64,000 bases of DNA from Candidatus Poribacteria bacterium (GCA_022825825.1 JAJDWA010000026.1:1-64000); one strand, 5' to 3'. Counted from the stretch's first letter, positions 17,601 to 27,102 are shown. Made by a program: numbers and translations. Notes: generated by a model from the sequence alone, not told the origin.

Positions 17601-18752
17601 TTATCGGGTTTCTCGGGTTTGCTCTCTCTCATAAAACTCAAGCCACTTGTCCGGGGCAGGACGTCCAAGTAGGCGCTCATAGTTTTCTGGCGTAACTTTG
17701 ATTCCATCAAACGAGACCACTCTCTCCAAATCGCGTTGCCGTTCGTCAACAAGGGGTGGCGGCTCATAGATGACGTTGTTATCGTCATCAAGGTAGACAA
17801 TCTCTATGTCCTTGGGTTCAATGCCGTTGTATAGGAGATTTTTCCTCTGTTCTTCTGTCAATAGAACCCCAAACGTACTCATGCGTTCGCGGCCTTCACC
17901 TATGTTAACATAGGTAATTCTCCCCACTCTGGGGAAATATTTATCAGGGTCGTTGGGATCGAAGAAAACCGTTGATGATTTACCAGGGTTTTCTGCGCGC
18001 ACCTTTTGAACGATGCTGTATTCCCAGACTTTTCTGTTGATGAAACCGTCCGCATATTCTTCAAAGTTGGTAGTGATCGGAATGTCGTGTTGTCCAGAAA
18101 TCCACTCTTCAGGTTTCTCTTTTTGCCGGAGAAGAGATTTCCGCACGCTAAGATAAAAACGATAATCGTTATAATTGTTAAAGTGCGCGCCTTTCTCAAG
18201 GAGCGTCTTGAGCCATGCTTCTTTCGGATAGTGTTCATCTAAGTATGCTTCTTTCGGATGCTTGTCTCTAAGAACAGCATCAAACTCAGCGAGCAGAGAG
18301 GCAGGAGTTTGCGGCTGAGGTCCCTGATAGACACCCAATTCCGCGATGCTTTGCAAGCCACCTGGATATTCCGGGGGCGGTTTCAGCCACCATTGAAGAC
18401 GTTTTCTATACCGTGCGAGCGATTCCCGGAGCCAAGCACGTTTTTCTGCTACCTCCTCAGAGCTGTCTTCTATCCAATGCATAGTGAGATAGGGCGTTTT
18501 GACTTTCCCGTTCAGGATCACCTCGGCAAGTAGGACTTCTACAGTTGCGTCCAGCCATTCTTCCCATGTTTCGACAGGTTGTTGCTTCGCTTCAGCGAGT
18601 TTAGACTCGGAAGCCAACGGGTGCAAGTGGGTACGCGGGCCACGCGGCACCGGCCATCCTTCTTTTACTGGCGGGGAACGGAAGAAGACAAACAAACTAA
18701 CGACCAACAAACCTAAAAGTGGAATCGCAATAAAAAGAGTTTTACGTAACAT
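17601..18752 (-). CDS. Membrane-anchored protein of unknown function
   Basis: An N-terminal hydrophobic helix (residues ~5-24, 'LFIAIPLLGLLVVSLFVFF') anchors a charged, Pro- and Trp-rich soluble domain of ~350 residues. I recognise no family. Two near-identical short segments, 'HPKEAYL' and 'YPKEAWL', suggest a small internal repeat. 'LTEEQRKNLLYNGIEPKDIEIVYLDDDNNVIY' looks like a folded C-terminal module. A second frame reading (17507..17800) is a shadow. Confidence 0.6.
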   Translation of the reverse strand: MLRKTLFIAIPLLGLLVVSLFVFFRSPPVKEGWPVPRGPRTHLHPLASESKLAEAKQQPVETWEEWLDATVEVLLAEVILNGKVKTPYLTMHWIEDSSEEVAEKRAWLRESLARYRKRLQWWLKPPPEYPGGLQSIAELGVYQGPQPQTPASLLAEFDAVLRDKHPKEAYLDEHYPKEAWLKTLLEKGAHFNNYNDYRFYLSVRKSLLRQKEKPEEWISGQHDIPITTNFEEYADGFINRKVWEYSIVQKVRAENPGKSSTVFFDPNDPDKYFPRVGRITYVNIGEGRERMSTFGVLLTEEQRKNLLYNGIEPKDIEIVYLDDDNNVIYEPPPLVDERQRDLERVVSFDGIKVTPENYERLLGRPAPDKWLEFYEREQTRETR

Positions 18753-19318
18753 TAATATTTCTCCTGATCGTATTACCCGAAGACAAGCATGTAAGAGTTT
18801 AAGTAATCGTCAAATTCTTAAAACGCATTGTAAATCTCTTTATTATCGGTGGACTGTTAAGTATTTTCCCACAGTCCATTTTTCGTTATAAAATGCAGTG
18901 TCTTTTGACACTTTTGATGAGAAAATTATAATAGGAGACATGACATAACAATACCATGTTTTCGTGTTATTTTCAAACAAAAAACTTGTATCTATCACCG
19001 CTTCCAACCGGAACGGTGATAGATACAACAACAATAGCCCGCGACGAGATACGCCGTGCGAGCACAAAAATATCGCAGTATACAAACTCTGCGATAAGAC
19101 CTTGTAATGTAAATTACCGAATGTGAAGTGGGGGGTGATTAACCGATAGTTAACACGAATCCACAAGCACTACACTTGGGCAAATTCCTGCTCACGTGAC
19201 AGATAAATTGACGGTCAGTTTGTTATAATCACCATAATCCACGATTCTGAAAAATAAAGTGGTATAATTTACAGAATTCGTATAAAATCATGGTATACAC
19301 ATAAGAAAGGAAACGAAA
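18753..19318. other. Gene-free stretch with three hairpins
   Basis: No supported ORF. It holds TGGACTGT...ACAGTCCATTTTT (18850-18883, terminator-like on the plus strand), a long hairpin at 18986-19028 and an 8-bp stem TATCGCAG...CTGCGATA at 19071-19096. The last ~60 bp should contain the promoter of the phosphatase gene; TATAAT occurs at 19224 and 19263 without a convincing -35. Confidence 0.55.
18986..19028. repeat. 15+4 bp hairpin
   Basis: TTGTATCTATCACCG pairs perfectly with CGGTGATAGATACAA, and inside the loop TTCC pairs with GGAA after a one-base bulge. It lies between two divergent genes and may be a structured RNA, an operator or a mobile palindrome. Confidence 0.6.
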
Positions 19319-21235
19319 ATGAAACATATTTTAATATGCATTGGACTATTTTTAATCACAACCGTGTCCTTTGCACAAACATTAACTTTCACATCAATAG
19401 ATTACCGCGAAGACATGCTTTTAGCCAAAGAACCTATCATAACGGGATTTGAAGGTTCATCAGCGGTTGTAGAATTTGAGACGTTAATTGATGCCCCTGC
19501 AGCTGTAGCATATTACGGTGTTCCACATACAGAAGGCGACTTGACAACGCCCCGTTACCGTAAGGTCGCAAAGGGAACACATATTGAAGACAACAAAACA
19601 CGGCATCAAATCAAAATGGATATATCTAAACTTGAGGATGTACATTACGATACGGGGTTGATCGCTAACAATGGTGGCGTGATAGTCTATCGCATAGAGG
19701 TTTTCGATTCACGCGTCCAGACAACACGTGCTTATGACCGTCGTTTGCGCTACAAACGGGATGGTGAACCTAAGACAGGCACTTATACGTCGCTTGTTAC
19801 TTTGACAGAAGGACCATTTATTGATCTCGTCACACACGATTCCGCTGTCATCTCTTGGGAAACTGATGTTCCTACGAAAGGAACTGTGTTGTCGGATAAC
19901 AGGGAATTTTTGTCCTTGGATCCTTCAGTCCGACATGAAGTCCGTCTTACAAAACTCAAACCAAATACCGTCTATTCCTATCAGGTAAATTATGGTGTCT
20001 ACACACCACCGTATGCTTTCAAAACGGCACCTGCACAGGGAACAAGAACCTCTTTTAAGTTTGGATTTATGTCTGATTCTCGTGCTGGCGTCGGTGGAGG
20101 AGAGCGCGCCCAGAATGGAGTCAACGCAAAAGACCTTGGGCGTTTTGCAATAGAACTCTATAACAAAAAAGCGGATTTTGTCTGTTTCGGTGGCGACCTC
20201 ATCAACGGTTATACATCTGATGTGAAGGATTTTGAATCACAACTTGAAACATGGAAACGAACAATTCAGCCTGTCGGCGCGAATATCCCCTTTTATGAAT
20301 CCATCGGGAATCATGAGCAAGTTGGGAAGTATTTCAAAGTTGAAGCACCACACCTCAAACAGGACGAATACTATATTCAATTTACCGGCACAGTCGGTGC
20401 AGAGAGTGCTGAGACAATTTTCGCAAAAGAATTTGTTAATCCTCGCGGGAGCCGCTACGGATTGGGTGTGCCAAAGCCTGAAACAAAAGGCAGGCGTGAT
20501 ATGGGTGGTGAGGATGTTGGCCCGTCTTATGATGAAAACGTCTACTCATTTACTTATGGCAGGACTCATTTTATATCTCTGAACTCAAATTATTGGTCAA
20601 CAGGTTACAGAAATTTAAGCGCGTTCGGTCAAAAATCGCAGGATAAAACAGCGATAAATCTTGCTCTTAAGCATCTCGGCGGCAATAGGGAAGGATACGT
20701 TATGCCAAACCAGATGGAATGGCTGGAGAAAGAATTAGATGCTGCACAAAAAGACCTAAATGTGGATTGGGTGTTCATTATCCTTCATGAACCGCCATTT
20801 CCGAACGGTGGACATGTTAAGGATGCGATGTATTGGGGAACGCCGGGAAATGGTGAGCTCGGTGGTTACAATGATAAAAATGTACCGATGGGTGATGTTC
20901 TTGATATGCGAAACAGGTTTTGGAAAATTGTTTCAAGTAAGTCCAAAGTGTTAGGCGTGCTTTGTGGAGATGAACATAATTACAGTCGTACTTTGATAGA
21001 TTCAACAATTAACCCAGAATTTCAGTTTCCCGTATGGCAGATTATCAGCGGCGGTTGCGGTGCCCCATATTACGTTCAAGATAAATCGGTGCCATGGGTG
21101 GAAAAGGTCAAAGCGTTCGCCATTGATAAACATTTTTGCTTGTTTTCAGTTGAGGGCAAAAAAATCGGATTGGAAGTTTACAATGACAGCAGTCAGTTAT
21201 TGGATAGTATTGACAACTTAACAACGATTCGATAG
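19319..21235 (+). CDS. Secreted purple-acid-phosphatase-like metallophosphoesterase
   Basis: A signal peptide ends 'VSFAQ'. Residues ~130-240 form an Fn3-like N-terminal domain ('AVISWETDVPTKGTV', 'LKPNTVYSYQV'), as in purple acid phosphatases. The catalytic domain has 'GFMSDSR', 'FGGDLING', 'ESIGNHEQ', 'ILHEPPF' and 'LCGDEHNYSRT', the metal-ligand blocks of calcineurin-like phosphoesterases. The usual GHxH ends as GDEHN. It probably releases phosphate from organic esters in the periplasm. pstS begins 114 bp downstream, so both likely serve phosphate acquisition. AAAGGAAACGAAA precedes the ATG. Confidence 0.88.
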   Translation: MKHILICIGLFLITTVSFAQTLTFTSIDYREDMLLAKEPIITGFEGSSAVVEFETLIDAPAAVAYYGVPHTEGDLTTPRYRKVAKGTHIEDNKTRHQIKMDISKLEDVHYDTGLIANNGGVIVYRIEVFDSRVQTTRAYDRRLRYKRDGEPKTGTYTSLVTLTEGPFIDLVTHDSAVISWETDVPTKGTVLSDNREFLSLDPSVRHEVRLTKLKPNTVYSYQVNYGVYTPPYAFKTAPAQGTRTSFKFGFMSDSRAGVGGGERAQNGVNAKDLGRFAIELYNKKADFVCFGGDLINGYTSDVKDFESQLETWKRTIQPVGANIPFYESIGNHEQVGKYFKVEAPHLKQDEYYIQFTGTVGAESAETIFAKEFVNPRGSRYGLGVPKPETKGRRDMGGEDVGPSYDENVYSFTYGRTHFISLNSNYWSTGYRNLSAFGQKSQDKTAINLALKHLGGNREGYVMPNQMEWLEKELDAAQKDLNVDWVFIILHEPPFPNGGHVKDAMYWGTPGNGELGGYNDKNVPMGDVLDMRNRFWKIVSSKSKVLGVLCGDEHNYSRTLIDSTINPEFQFPVWQIISGGCGAPYYVQDKSVPWVEKVKAFAIDKHFCLFSVEGKKIGLEVYNDSSQLLDSIDNLTTIR

Positions 21236-21281
21236 GTGTGATTCAATCTATCTTAATATATGACAAAATCTATTCCCAAAT

Positions 21282-21315
21282 TTGTCTAATTTTCGTAACA
21301 TTTTATCGTTATAAT
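21282..21315 (+). promoter_or_regulatory. Possible phosphate-regulated promoter of pstS
   Basis: TATAAT at 21310-21315 has no -35 box at the right distance. TTGTCTA and TCGTAAC at 21282 and 21293 are 11 bp apart, the spacing of Pho-box half-sites, but they match the CTGTCAT consensus poorly. Confidence 0.25.
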
Positions 21316-21349
21316 ATTGGGGAATGCTATCAAAAAAAGGAGCAATCTG

Positions 21350-22276
21350 GTGACGGTTGACAAGTGGATACGAGAAGGTTATGTATTAGTCTTATATATT
21401 GTGATGCTTAGCTGCTGCCTTTGTTTCAATAGTTGTTCATCTAATTCTGGGACAGCAAACGGGTCTTCAAATGCAAAACGTGCCATCATCAAGAATAAAG
21501 GATCCGATACGATGGTTAATTTGGCACAGGCTTGGGCGGAAGTATATTATGGTGTTTCTGATACTGTGTCTGTTGAGGTATCCGGTGGCGGATCAGGAAC
21601 AGGTGTTGCCGCGTTGATCAAAGGCACTGTGGATATTGCAAACTGTAGCCGACAGGTAAAGGACAAGGAAAAACAGCAAGCCATGGAAAACACAGGTAAA
21701 GAACCTATTGAGTTTATCGTTGGATATGATGCACTCGCTGTTTATGTCCATAAAGAAAACCCTTTGGACAAAATTACTATTCCGCAACTTGCAGAAATAT
21801 ATGGTGAGGAAGGGAACATAACCAAATGGGATCAACTTGGCATAGCAAATTCTGGATGCCGAAGTGACAAAATTATCCGAATCAGTCGTCAATCCAACTC
21901 TGGCACTTACTTTTATTTCAGAGAAGCACTGCTTGGTAAAGAACGGGACTTTGAACTTGGCTCCTTAGATTTACATGGATCAAAAGACGTGGTAGAAGTC
22001 ATTGGGCGGACCCACTGTGCCATCGGTTATAGTGGCATGGGATATGCAACTGATCATGTGAAGATGTTAGAAGTTGCAATAACTTCAGATGAACCGTATT
22101 ACGCACCGAATCTTGAAAATGTCATTGCCAAAACATACCCAATTGCGCGTCCTTTGTATATGTATTCCCTTGGCGAACCTACCGGAGAAGCGAAAGCATA
22201 TCTGGATTGGATTTTTTCTGCAGAGGGACAAAAGATCGTTGAGGAACTCGGTTTTGTGCCGTTGGAAAGCAATTGA
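21350..22276 (+). CDS. pstS: Phosphate-binding lipoprotein PstS
   Basis: This is the periplasmic binding component of the high-affinity Pst importer. The phosphate-binding turns are visible: 'NKGSDTMVNL', 'VSGGGSGTGVAAL', 'DIANCSRQV' and 'ISRQSNSGTYFYF'. The N-terminus is hydrophobic and Cys-rich, ending 'CFNSCSS', consistent with lipid anchoring. I prefer a GTG start at 21350, 7 nt after AAAAGGAG, over the ORF-track start at 21317. It opens a plus-strand run that continues through pstC, pstA, channels, ATPases and phoU. Confidence 0.9.
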   Translation: MTVDKWIREGYVLVLYIVMLSCCLCFNSCSSNSGTANGSSNAKRAIIKNKGSDTMVNLAQAWAEVYYGVSDTVSVEVSGGGSGTGVAALIKGTVDIANCSRQVKDKEKQQAMENTGKEPIEFIVGYDALAVYVHKENPLDKITIPQLAEIYGEEGNITKWDQLGIANSGCRSDKIIRISRQSNSGTYFYFREALLGKERDFELGSLDLHGSKDVVEVIGRTHCAIGYSGMGYATDHVKMLEVAITSDEPYYAPNLENVIAKTYPIARPLYMYSLGEPTGEAKAYLDWIFSAEGQKIVEELGFVPLESN

Positions 22277-22308
22277 AGGATATTACAACTGCAGTAAACT
22301 TTGAAATC

Positions 22309-22434
22309 ATTGGGACACTTCTGTGCCGCAAACTGTTTGAAGATTAAGAAAATATTTCGGTAATTTGGCAGCGAAGTCCAGCGCGTTTACAAAACGCGCC
22401 TACCAGGGTTTGATGAAAATTAATAGTGTCCCAT
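22309..22434. mobile_element. MITE-like element with partial dispersed palindrome
   Basis: Ends ATTGGGACACT and AGTGTCCCATT form a terminal inverted repeat (10 of 11). Inside, GCGCGTTT ACA AAACGCGC and CCTACCAGGG repeat the family seen at 13205. It separates pstS from pstC by 257 bp of non-coding DNA. Confidence 0.5.
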
Positions 22435-22533
22435 TAATTGTCCGTTTTACTATAGTTTCGCGGTTTTCAATCCGCTACAAGTGATTTATACTGTCAGAAC
22501 AAAAAATTTCTAACCGAAATACTTAGTTAATTT

Positions 22534-23439
22534 ATGAATAACCAAAAAAACAAAACTGGGAAAAAAGCACCTTTTTTAGAGACACTTATTGAATCGTTTA
22601 TCCGATTATGCGGGATTAGTTCAATTATTTTCGTTTTCGGTATCTTCTTCTTTGTGTTTAAAGAGGGGGCAGGTTTCCTTTTTGGTGGTTTGGATATATG
22701 GGAATTTTTGACAAGTGAAGAGTGGTATCCAACATCTCTCAACAACAAAAGATATGGGACCTTCGCTTTAATTCTCGGAACATTTAGTGTTACAGCGTTA
22801 GCAATGTTAATTGCTGTCCCGTTTGGTCTGGGTGCTGCGATCTTTGTGTCGGAATTCTGTAGTCCAAAGTTGAGAGAAACATTTAAGATCGTTATCGAAT
22901 TGCTCGCTGCAATCCCATCAGTCGTGTGGGGATTCATCGGATTAACGGTGATGAATCAGTTAATTATCGCGGTTTTTAATGCCCCAATCGGTTTAACAAT
23001 GTTAAACGGCGGTATTATGCTGGCACTTATGAGTGTTCCGATAATAGTCTCTATAGCGGAGGACGCGCTGAAGGCGGTTCCCGATTCCTATCGTGAAGCG
23101 GCGGAGGCACTTGGGGCAACTCGGTGGCAAGTAATCTACCGTGTCCTTTTACCTGCGGCAAAAAATGGGTTATTAGCGGCGGTTTTACTCGGCGCTGCTC
23201 GTTCTATTGGTGAAACAATGGCGGTTTTGATGGCAACAGGACATTCAGTCAATATCCCGTCTGGCCCGCTCTCTTGGATTCGCACACTCACAGCAACTAT
23301 TGCAGCGGAATTAGGTGAAGTCGCACAAGGTGATGAACACTATCAAGTGTTATTTATAATCGGTATCCTACTTTTTACTATCACGTTCGTAGTGAACCTT
23401 ATTGCTGATTTGGTTATCAAGGGCATTCGACAAAGTTAA
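22534..23439 (+). CDS. pstC: Phosphate ABC permease PstC
   Basis: A ~301-residue integral membrane protein with about six TM segments. It carries 'ELLAAIPSVVWGFIGL' and the ATPase-contacting EAA loop 'SYREAAEALGATRWQVIYRVLLP', as in PstC. It pairs with PstA to form the phosphate channel through the inner membrane. Charged residues 'SIGETMAVLMATGH' match the conserved Pst permease region. The pstA start follows 21 bp after its stop. Confidence 0.94.
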   Translation: MNNQKNKTGKKAPFLETLIESFIRLCGISSIIFVFGIFFFVFKEGAGFLFGGLDIWEFLTSEEWYPTSLNNKRYGTFALILGTFSVTALAMLIAVPFGLGAAIFVSEFCSPKLRETFKIVIELLAAIPSVVWGFIGLTVMNQLIIAVFNAPIGLTMLNGGIMLALMSVPIIVSIAEDALKAVPDSYREAAEALGATRWQVIYRVLLPAAKNGLLAAVLLGAARSIGETMAVLMATGHSVNIPSGPLSWIRTLTATIAAELGEVAQGDEHYQVLFIIGILLFTITFVVNLIADLVIKGIRQS

Positions 23440-23460
23440 CATCAGTCTAAAAAGGAATAT

Positions 23461-24378
23461 ATGAATAGCAATACAAACATATCACCAGAAACAATGTTTA
23501 CTGAAACAGACATCGGACGGCGGAACCGATTTGTTGAAAATATTTTCAAAGCATTCTTTTTTTTAATGACCTGCCTGATGATTCTACCGTTGCTTCTAAT
23601 TATCGGATACCTTTTCTATAAAGCACTACCGGTGCTGTCTTTAGACTTCCTGTTTACAAATCCGAAGGATAACATGCGTGCTGGCGGGGTGTGGGCACCG
23701 TTCCTTGGTACAATTTATCTGGTCGTGGTTTCGCTATTAGTTGCAGCACCGATTGGCGTATTCGCAGCAGTATACCTTAGCGAGTATGCGCGTGATAATT
23801 GGTTCACACGGATTGTGAACTTAGCAGTCGTGAATCTGGCTGGTGTGCCGAGTATTGTGCACGCGTTGTTCGGTGTGGGCGCATTTGTACTGTTCGCTCG
23901 TCTGGGAGAGTCAATTTTGGCAGCTTCACTCACATTAGCAATTATGACGCTTCCCGTTATTATCGCAAGCACCACGGAGGCACTCAAAGCCGTTCCGATG
24001 TCTTTCCGAGAGGCGTGTTGGAATATGGGTGCTACACGTTGGCAAACAATCCGTAGAATTGTGCTACCCAATTCAATCAGCGGTATTCTAACAGGCGTTA
24101 TTTTACAGGTATCTCGCGCAGCGGGCGAAACAGCACCGATTATGTTTACTGGGGCAGTATTCTTTAAACCTATTGTAGAAGGAAACCCTTTTGCATATAA
24201 TATAACAGAACAGTGTATGGCACTTTCTTTACACCTCTATACGATTTCAACACAGGTACCGGATGTGATAGAAGGCATTCCTTACGGTACAGCAATCGTG
24301 TTGGTCGGTAGCGTTCTGCTTGTAAACGCTGCGGCAATTGTCTTACGGATATATCTTAGGACGCGAAAGAAGTGGTAA
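23461..24378 (+). CDS. pstA: Phosphate ABC permease PstA
   Basis: The second Pst permease shows 'VNLAGVPSIVHALFGVGAFV', the EAA loop 'SFREACWNMGATRWQTIRRIVLP' and 'SRAAGETAPIMFTGAVF', all close to PstA. The length of 305 residues is normal. In most genomes pstB follows directly; here two K+ channel genes intervene. Confidence 0.94.
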   Translation: MNSNTNISPETMFTETDIGRRNRFVENIFKAFFFLMTCLMILPLLLIIGYLFYKALPVLSLDFLFTNPKDNMRAGGVWAPFLGTIYLVVVSLLVAAPIGVFAAVYLSEYARDNWFTRIVNLAVVNLAGVPSIVHALFGVGAFVLFARLGESILAASLTLAIMTLPVIIASTTEALKAVPMSFREACWNMGATRWQTIRRIVLPNSISGILTGVILQVSRAAGETAPIMFTGAVFFKPIVEGNPFAYNITEQCMALSLHLYTISTQVPDVIEGIPYGTAIVLVGSVLLVNAAAIVLRIYLRTRKKW

Positions 24379-24477
24379 CCTTCTGATATGGAAATATGAG
24401 GTGCCGCTAATTGGTATCCTCAATTCCTAACCGAGGATTGCTATCTCGCCGAGAAGGCGTAAAATAGGATGTTACCT

Positions 24478-25212
24478 ATGTTGAACGATGTTAACGGAGG
24501 ACAATCTGACATACGAAAAAAATTAGAAAATATTGTTGAAGGGGCTGTTTTTAGCGGAATTATTCAATTTTTAATCCTTGCATCAGCAGTTGCCTTTGTG
24601 TTGGAAACCGAAGAATCTTTTGATAAGTATGAAACGCATTTTCATATTATAGATTGGGGCTTTTTCGTACTGTTTACAGCAGAATACATTCTGCGTATCT
24701 ATACCGCACCGGTCAAAAAAGATTTCATATTTAGTTTCTTTGGAATTGTTGATCTACTTGCAATTTTACCGTCTCTCGTGTTGATTCCCGGGTTTCGGGT
24801 GCTACGTGTTCTCAGATTCTTACGCGTTTTCAGAATCTTTAAAGCCACCCGATTCATCTTGGCAGTGGATAGAATGATTGATGCATTAGGTGAAGTCAAA
24901 AGGGAGCTTCTGGCGCTTGTAATTCTATCCGCACTGTTTGTTTATTTAGCTGCATGTGGCATCTACTTTTTTGAAAGAGGGACACAAGAGGAGGCATTTG
25001 GTTCTATCCCTGATGCAATGTGGTGGGCAATTGTAACGTTAACTACCATTGGTTATGGTGATGTGTATCCAATGACCACAGGCGGCAAAATATTCACTGC
25101 TTTTGTTGCTTTAGTTGGTGTCGGGCTTATCGCTATTCCATCGGGATTGTTAGCCTCTGTTCTTACTAAAGCACGGGTTGAAGAGGAACTATCGGAAGAA
25201 GATGAAAAATAA
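24478..25212 (+). CDS. Voltage-gated-type K+ channel, six TM
   Basis: The order S1-S6 is recognisable. The S4 helix 'RVLRVLRFLRVFRIFKATR' has regularly spaced arginines, a voltage sensor. The pore helix and filter read 'MWWAIVTLTTIGYGDVYP', the K+ selectivity signature. The protein is shorter than most and has no TrkA/RCK domain. I prefer the ATG at 24478, 8 nt after AGGA, over the ATG at 24469. It lies inside the pst run, in the same direction, and its stop overlaps the start of the next channel gene (ATGAAAAATAA). Confidence 0.9.
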   Translation: MLNDVNGGQSDIRKKLENIVEGAVFSGIIQFLILASAVAFVLETEESFDKYETHFHIIDWGFFVLFTAEYILRIYTAPVKKDFIFSFFGIVDLLAILPSLVLIPGFRVLRVLRFLRVFRIFKATRFILAVDRMIDALGEVKRELLALVILSALFVYLAACGIYFFERGTQEEAFGSIPDAMWWAIVTLTTIGYGDVYPMTTGGKIFTAFVALVGVGLIAIPSGLLASVLTKARVEEELSEEDEK

Positions 25213-25576
25213 ATACGGAATTATTCAGAAGATTTTTGCGGTTGTTGTTCTATTGTTGATTCTAAATTTCTTTTTCGCATGCGGAATTTACTATTTTGAA
25301 AGAGAGGCGCAACCTGAAGGATTCGGATCAGTTCGCGCTGCTATGTGGTATGTTTTTATCACATTAACGACAATCGGTTATGGAGAAATTTATCCTATAA
25401 CATTCGGTGGGAGACTCTTTAGCGGACTGACTATGATAACTGGCTCCTTGATTGGTTTAATATGCTTCATCTGGATAATTTGGGGTATATTAAAAGTATT
25501 TTTAAAAAAGTCCGGATGGGAATTACGAAAAATAGAGAGGCAAGAGAACCGTGAAAACCAAAATTCAGGTTTCTGA
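25202..25576 (+). CDS. Two-TM K+ channel pore protein
   Basis: About 124 residues hold two TM helices around 'MWYVFITLTTIGYGEIYP', a K+ filter very like that of the preceding channel ('ACGIYYFEREAQPEGFGS' also parallels it). It looks like the S5-P-S6 half of a Kv channel, arisen by partial duplication, or a KcsA-like pore. ATG at 25202 overlaps the previous stop. Its own 3' end overlaps the start of the following PstB gene by 26 bp, so translation of channel and ATPase is probably coupled. Confidence 0.85.
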   Translation: MKNKYGIIQKIFAVVVLLLILNFFFACGIYYFEREAQPEGFGSVRAAMWYVFITLTTIGYGEIYPITFGGRLFSGLTMITGSLIGLICFIWIIWGILKVFLKKSGWELRKIERQENRENQNSGF

Positions 25577-26306
25577 CCTAAAGGTTCATTATGGTAATAT
25601 ACAAGCACTAAACGGGATTTCCTTTGATGTCTACGAAAATGAAATCCTCGGCATCATCGGTCCTGCACAGTCAGGTAAAACGACTCTATTAAAAGTCATC
25701 AATAGAACCTTGGAATTTGCCCAAGGGACAACCGTAGAAGGTTCAGTGCAGCTTGACGGAGTTGACATCTATTCAATTCGTGATGTGCACGGGTTGCGTA
25801 GACGTATCGGGATGGTGTTGCCATTGCCAGTGGGGTTACCGTTGTCTATCTACGACAACGTTGCCTTTGCTCCGAGAACCGCAGGAATGCGTAAAAAAGC
25901 AGAATTAGATGAGATCGTTGAGCGATGCCTTCAACAAGCAGCACTATGGGATGAAGTGAAGGATCGATTGGATAGCCTCGGTACTAAACTATCAGGTGGG
26001 CAGCAGCAACGATTGACAATTGCGAGGGCACTTTCTCATCAACCGGAAATTTTGTGTCTTGATGAATTCTCTATCGCAGTTGATCCAATAACTACGATGC
26101 GTATTGAAGATGTTCTCAAAACACTGAAAGATGAGATGACAATTCTACTCGTCACAAATTTGGTTCAGCAAGCAAAACGGTTGGCAAACCGCACAGCATT
26201 TATGCTGAACGGAGACCTTATAGAAATTGACGACACAGACGTGATCTTTTCCGATAATCCTGCAAGTCAATCCACTTTTGACTACATCACTGGTAACTTC
26301 GGATAG
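25551..26306 (+). CDS. pstB: PstB-like ATPase 1, canonical LSGGQ but altered Walker A, Q-loop and H-loop
   Basis: The overall sequence is PstB ('LPLSIYDNVAFAPR', 'ALWDEVKDRL'). Walker A reads 'GPAQSGKT' (residues ~37-44), with Gln for the middle Gly. The Q-loop has 'GMVLPLP' where PstB has GMVFQKP, so the Gln is Pro. The signature 'LSGGQQQR' (~147-154) and Walker B 'LCLDEF' (~168-173) are intact. The switch His is Asn ('VTNLVQQA'). Alone it should be a weak ATPase, but it can donate a good signature to a partner. The GTG start is inside the preceding channel gene. Confidence 0.9.
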   Translation: MKTKIQVSDLKVHYGNIQALNGISFDVYENEILGIIGPAQSGKTTLLKVINRTLEFAQGTTVEGSVQLDGVDIYSIRDVHGLRRRIGMVLPLPVGLPLSIYDNVAFAPRTAGMRKKAELDEIVERCLQQAALWDEVKDRLDSLGTKLSGGQQQRLTIARALSHQPEILCLDEFSIAVDPITTMRIEDVLKTLKDEMTILLVTNLVQQAKRLANRTAFMLNGDLIEIDDTDVIFSDNPASQSTFDYITGNFG

Positions 26307-26326
26307 TGCACAGAGGAGTATCTCAC

Positions 26327-27100
26327 TTGGAAACAAATAACCGTAGCATTGAAACCCAAAATCTTAGTCTTTGGTACGGCGATTTTCAAGCACTTATAGA
26401 TGTGAGTGTGAATGTCCCTGCTGGTAAAATCACATCCCTTATTGGTCCTTCTGGATGTGGAAAAACGACACTCCTGCGTTGTTTTAACCGTGTAAATGAA
26501 CGTTACGGGAACGTTACAACAAAAGGTGAAATTAAAATTTTAGGAAAAAATATATACGATCCAGATGTCTCTCTGCTTGAATTACGAAAAACAGTGGGTA
26601 TGGTATTCCAACGTCCGAATCCGTTACCGATTTCAGTTTACGATAATATTCTTTTCGGTTTGCGTATTCATTCTCCGTTTGGCAGTTTAACACGCGCAAA
26701 ATCCGATGAAATAGTTGAAGAAGCACTCACCTCTGTATTTCTATGGGACGATTTGAAAGATAAACTGAAGACACGAGCAACATCATTGCAACTTGAACAG
26801 CAACAAAAACTCTGTATCGCACGCTTGTTGCCCCTCAAACCGCAGATTATTTTAATGGATGAACCGTGTTCGGCGCTTGATGCGAAAGGCACTCTCGCTG
26901 TTGAAGAACTAATGTCGGTTCTTGCTGGAACATACACGTTTTTAATCGTGACACATAATATGGCACAGGCACGCAGAGTCAGCAGTGAGTGTATTTATAT
27001 GTTCCTCGGAGAACTTATTGAACACAGGGAAACACAAGCTCTGTTCGAAACCCCTGAACATCCAAAAACAGCAGATTATGTGCAGATGCGATACGGATAG
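26327..27100 (+). CDS. pstB: PstB-like ATPase 2, canonical catalytic motifs but degenerate signature
   Basis: Walker A 'GPSGCGKT', Q-loop 'MVFQRPNPLP', Walker B 'IILMDEP' and switch His 'IVTHNMAQA' are all canonical PstB. The ABC signature is lost: where LSGGQQQR is expected the chain reads 'LQLEQQQK'. This is the mirror image of the defects in the preceding PstB, so the two could make one competent and one degenerate ATP site as a heterodimer. I prefer the TTG at 26327, 8 nt after AGAGGAG; a GTG at 26306 overlapping the previous stop is also possible. Confidence 0.9.
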   Translation: METNNRSIETQNLSLWYGDFQALIDVSVNVPAGKITSLIGPSGCGKTTLLRCFNRVNERYGNVTTKGEIKILGKNIYDPDVSLLELRKTVGMVFQRPNPLPISVYDNILFGLRIHSPFGSLTRAKSDEIVEEALTSVFLWDDLKDKLKTRATSLQLEQQQKLCIARLLPLKPQIILMDEPCSALDAKGTLAVEELMSVLAGTYTFLIVTHNMAQARRVSSECIYMFLGELIEHRETQALFETPEHPKTADYVQMRYG

Positions 27101-27102
27101 GT

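Noticed and set aside
18499-18891. 130-residue plus-strand ORF
   Set aside because: It overlaps the minus-strand gene at 17601..18752 almost entirely and has no recognisable domain or ribosome binding site.
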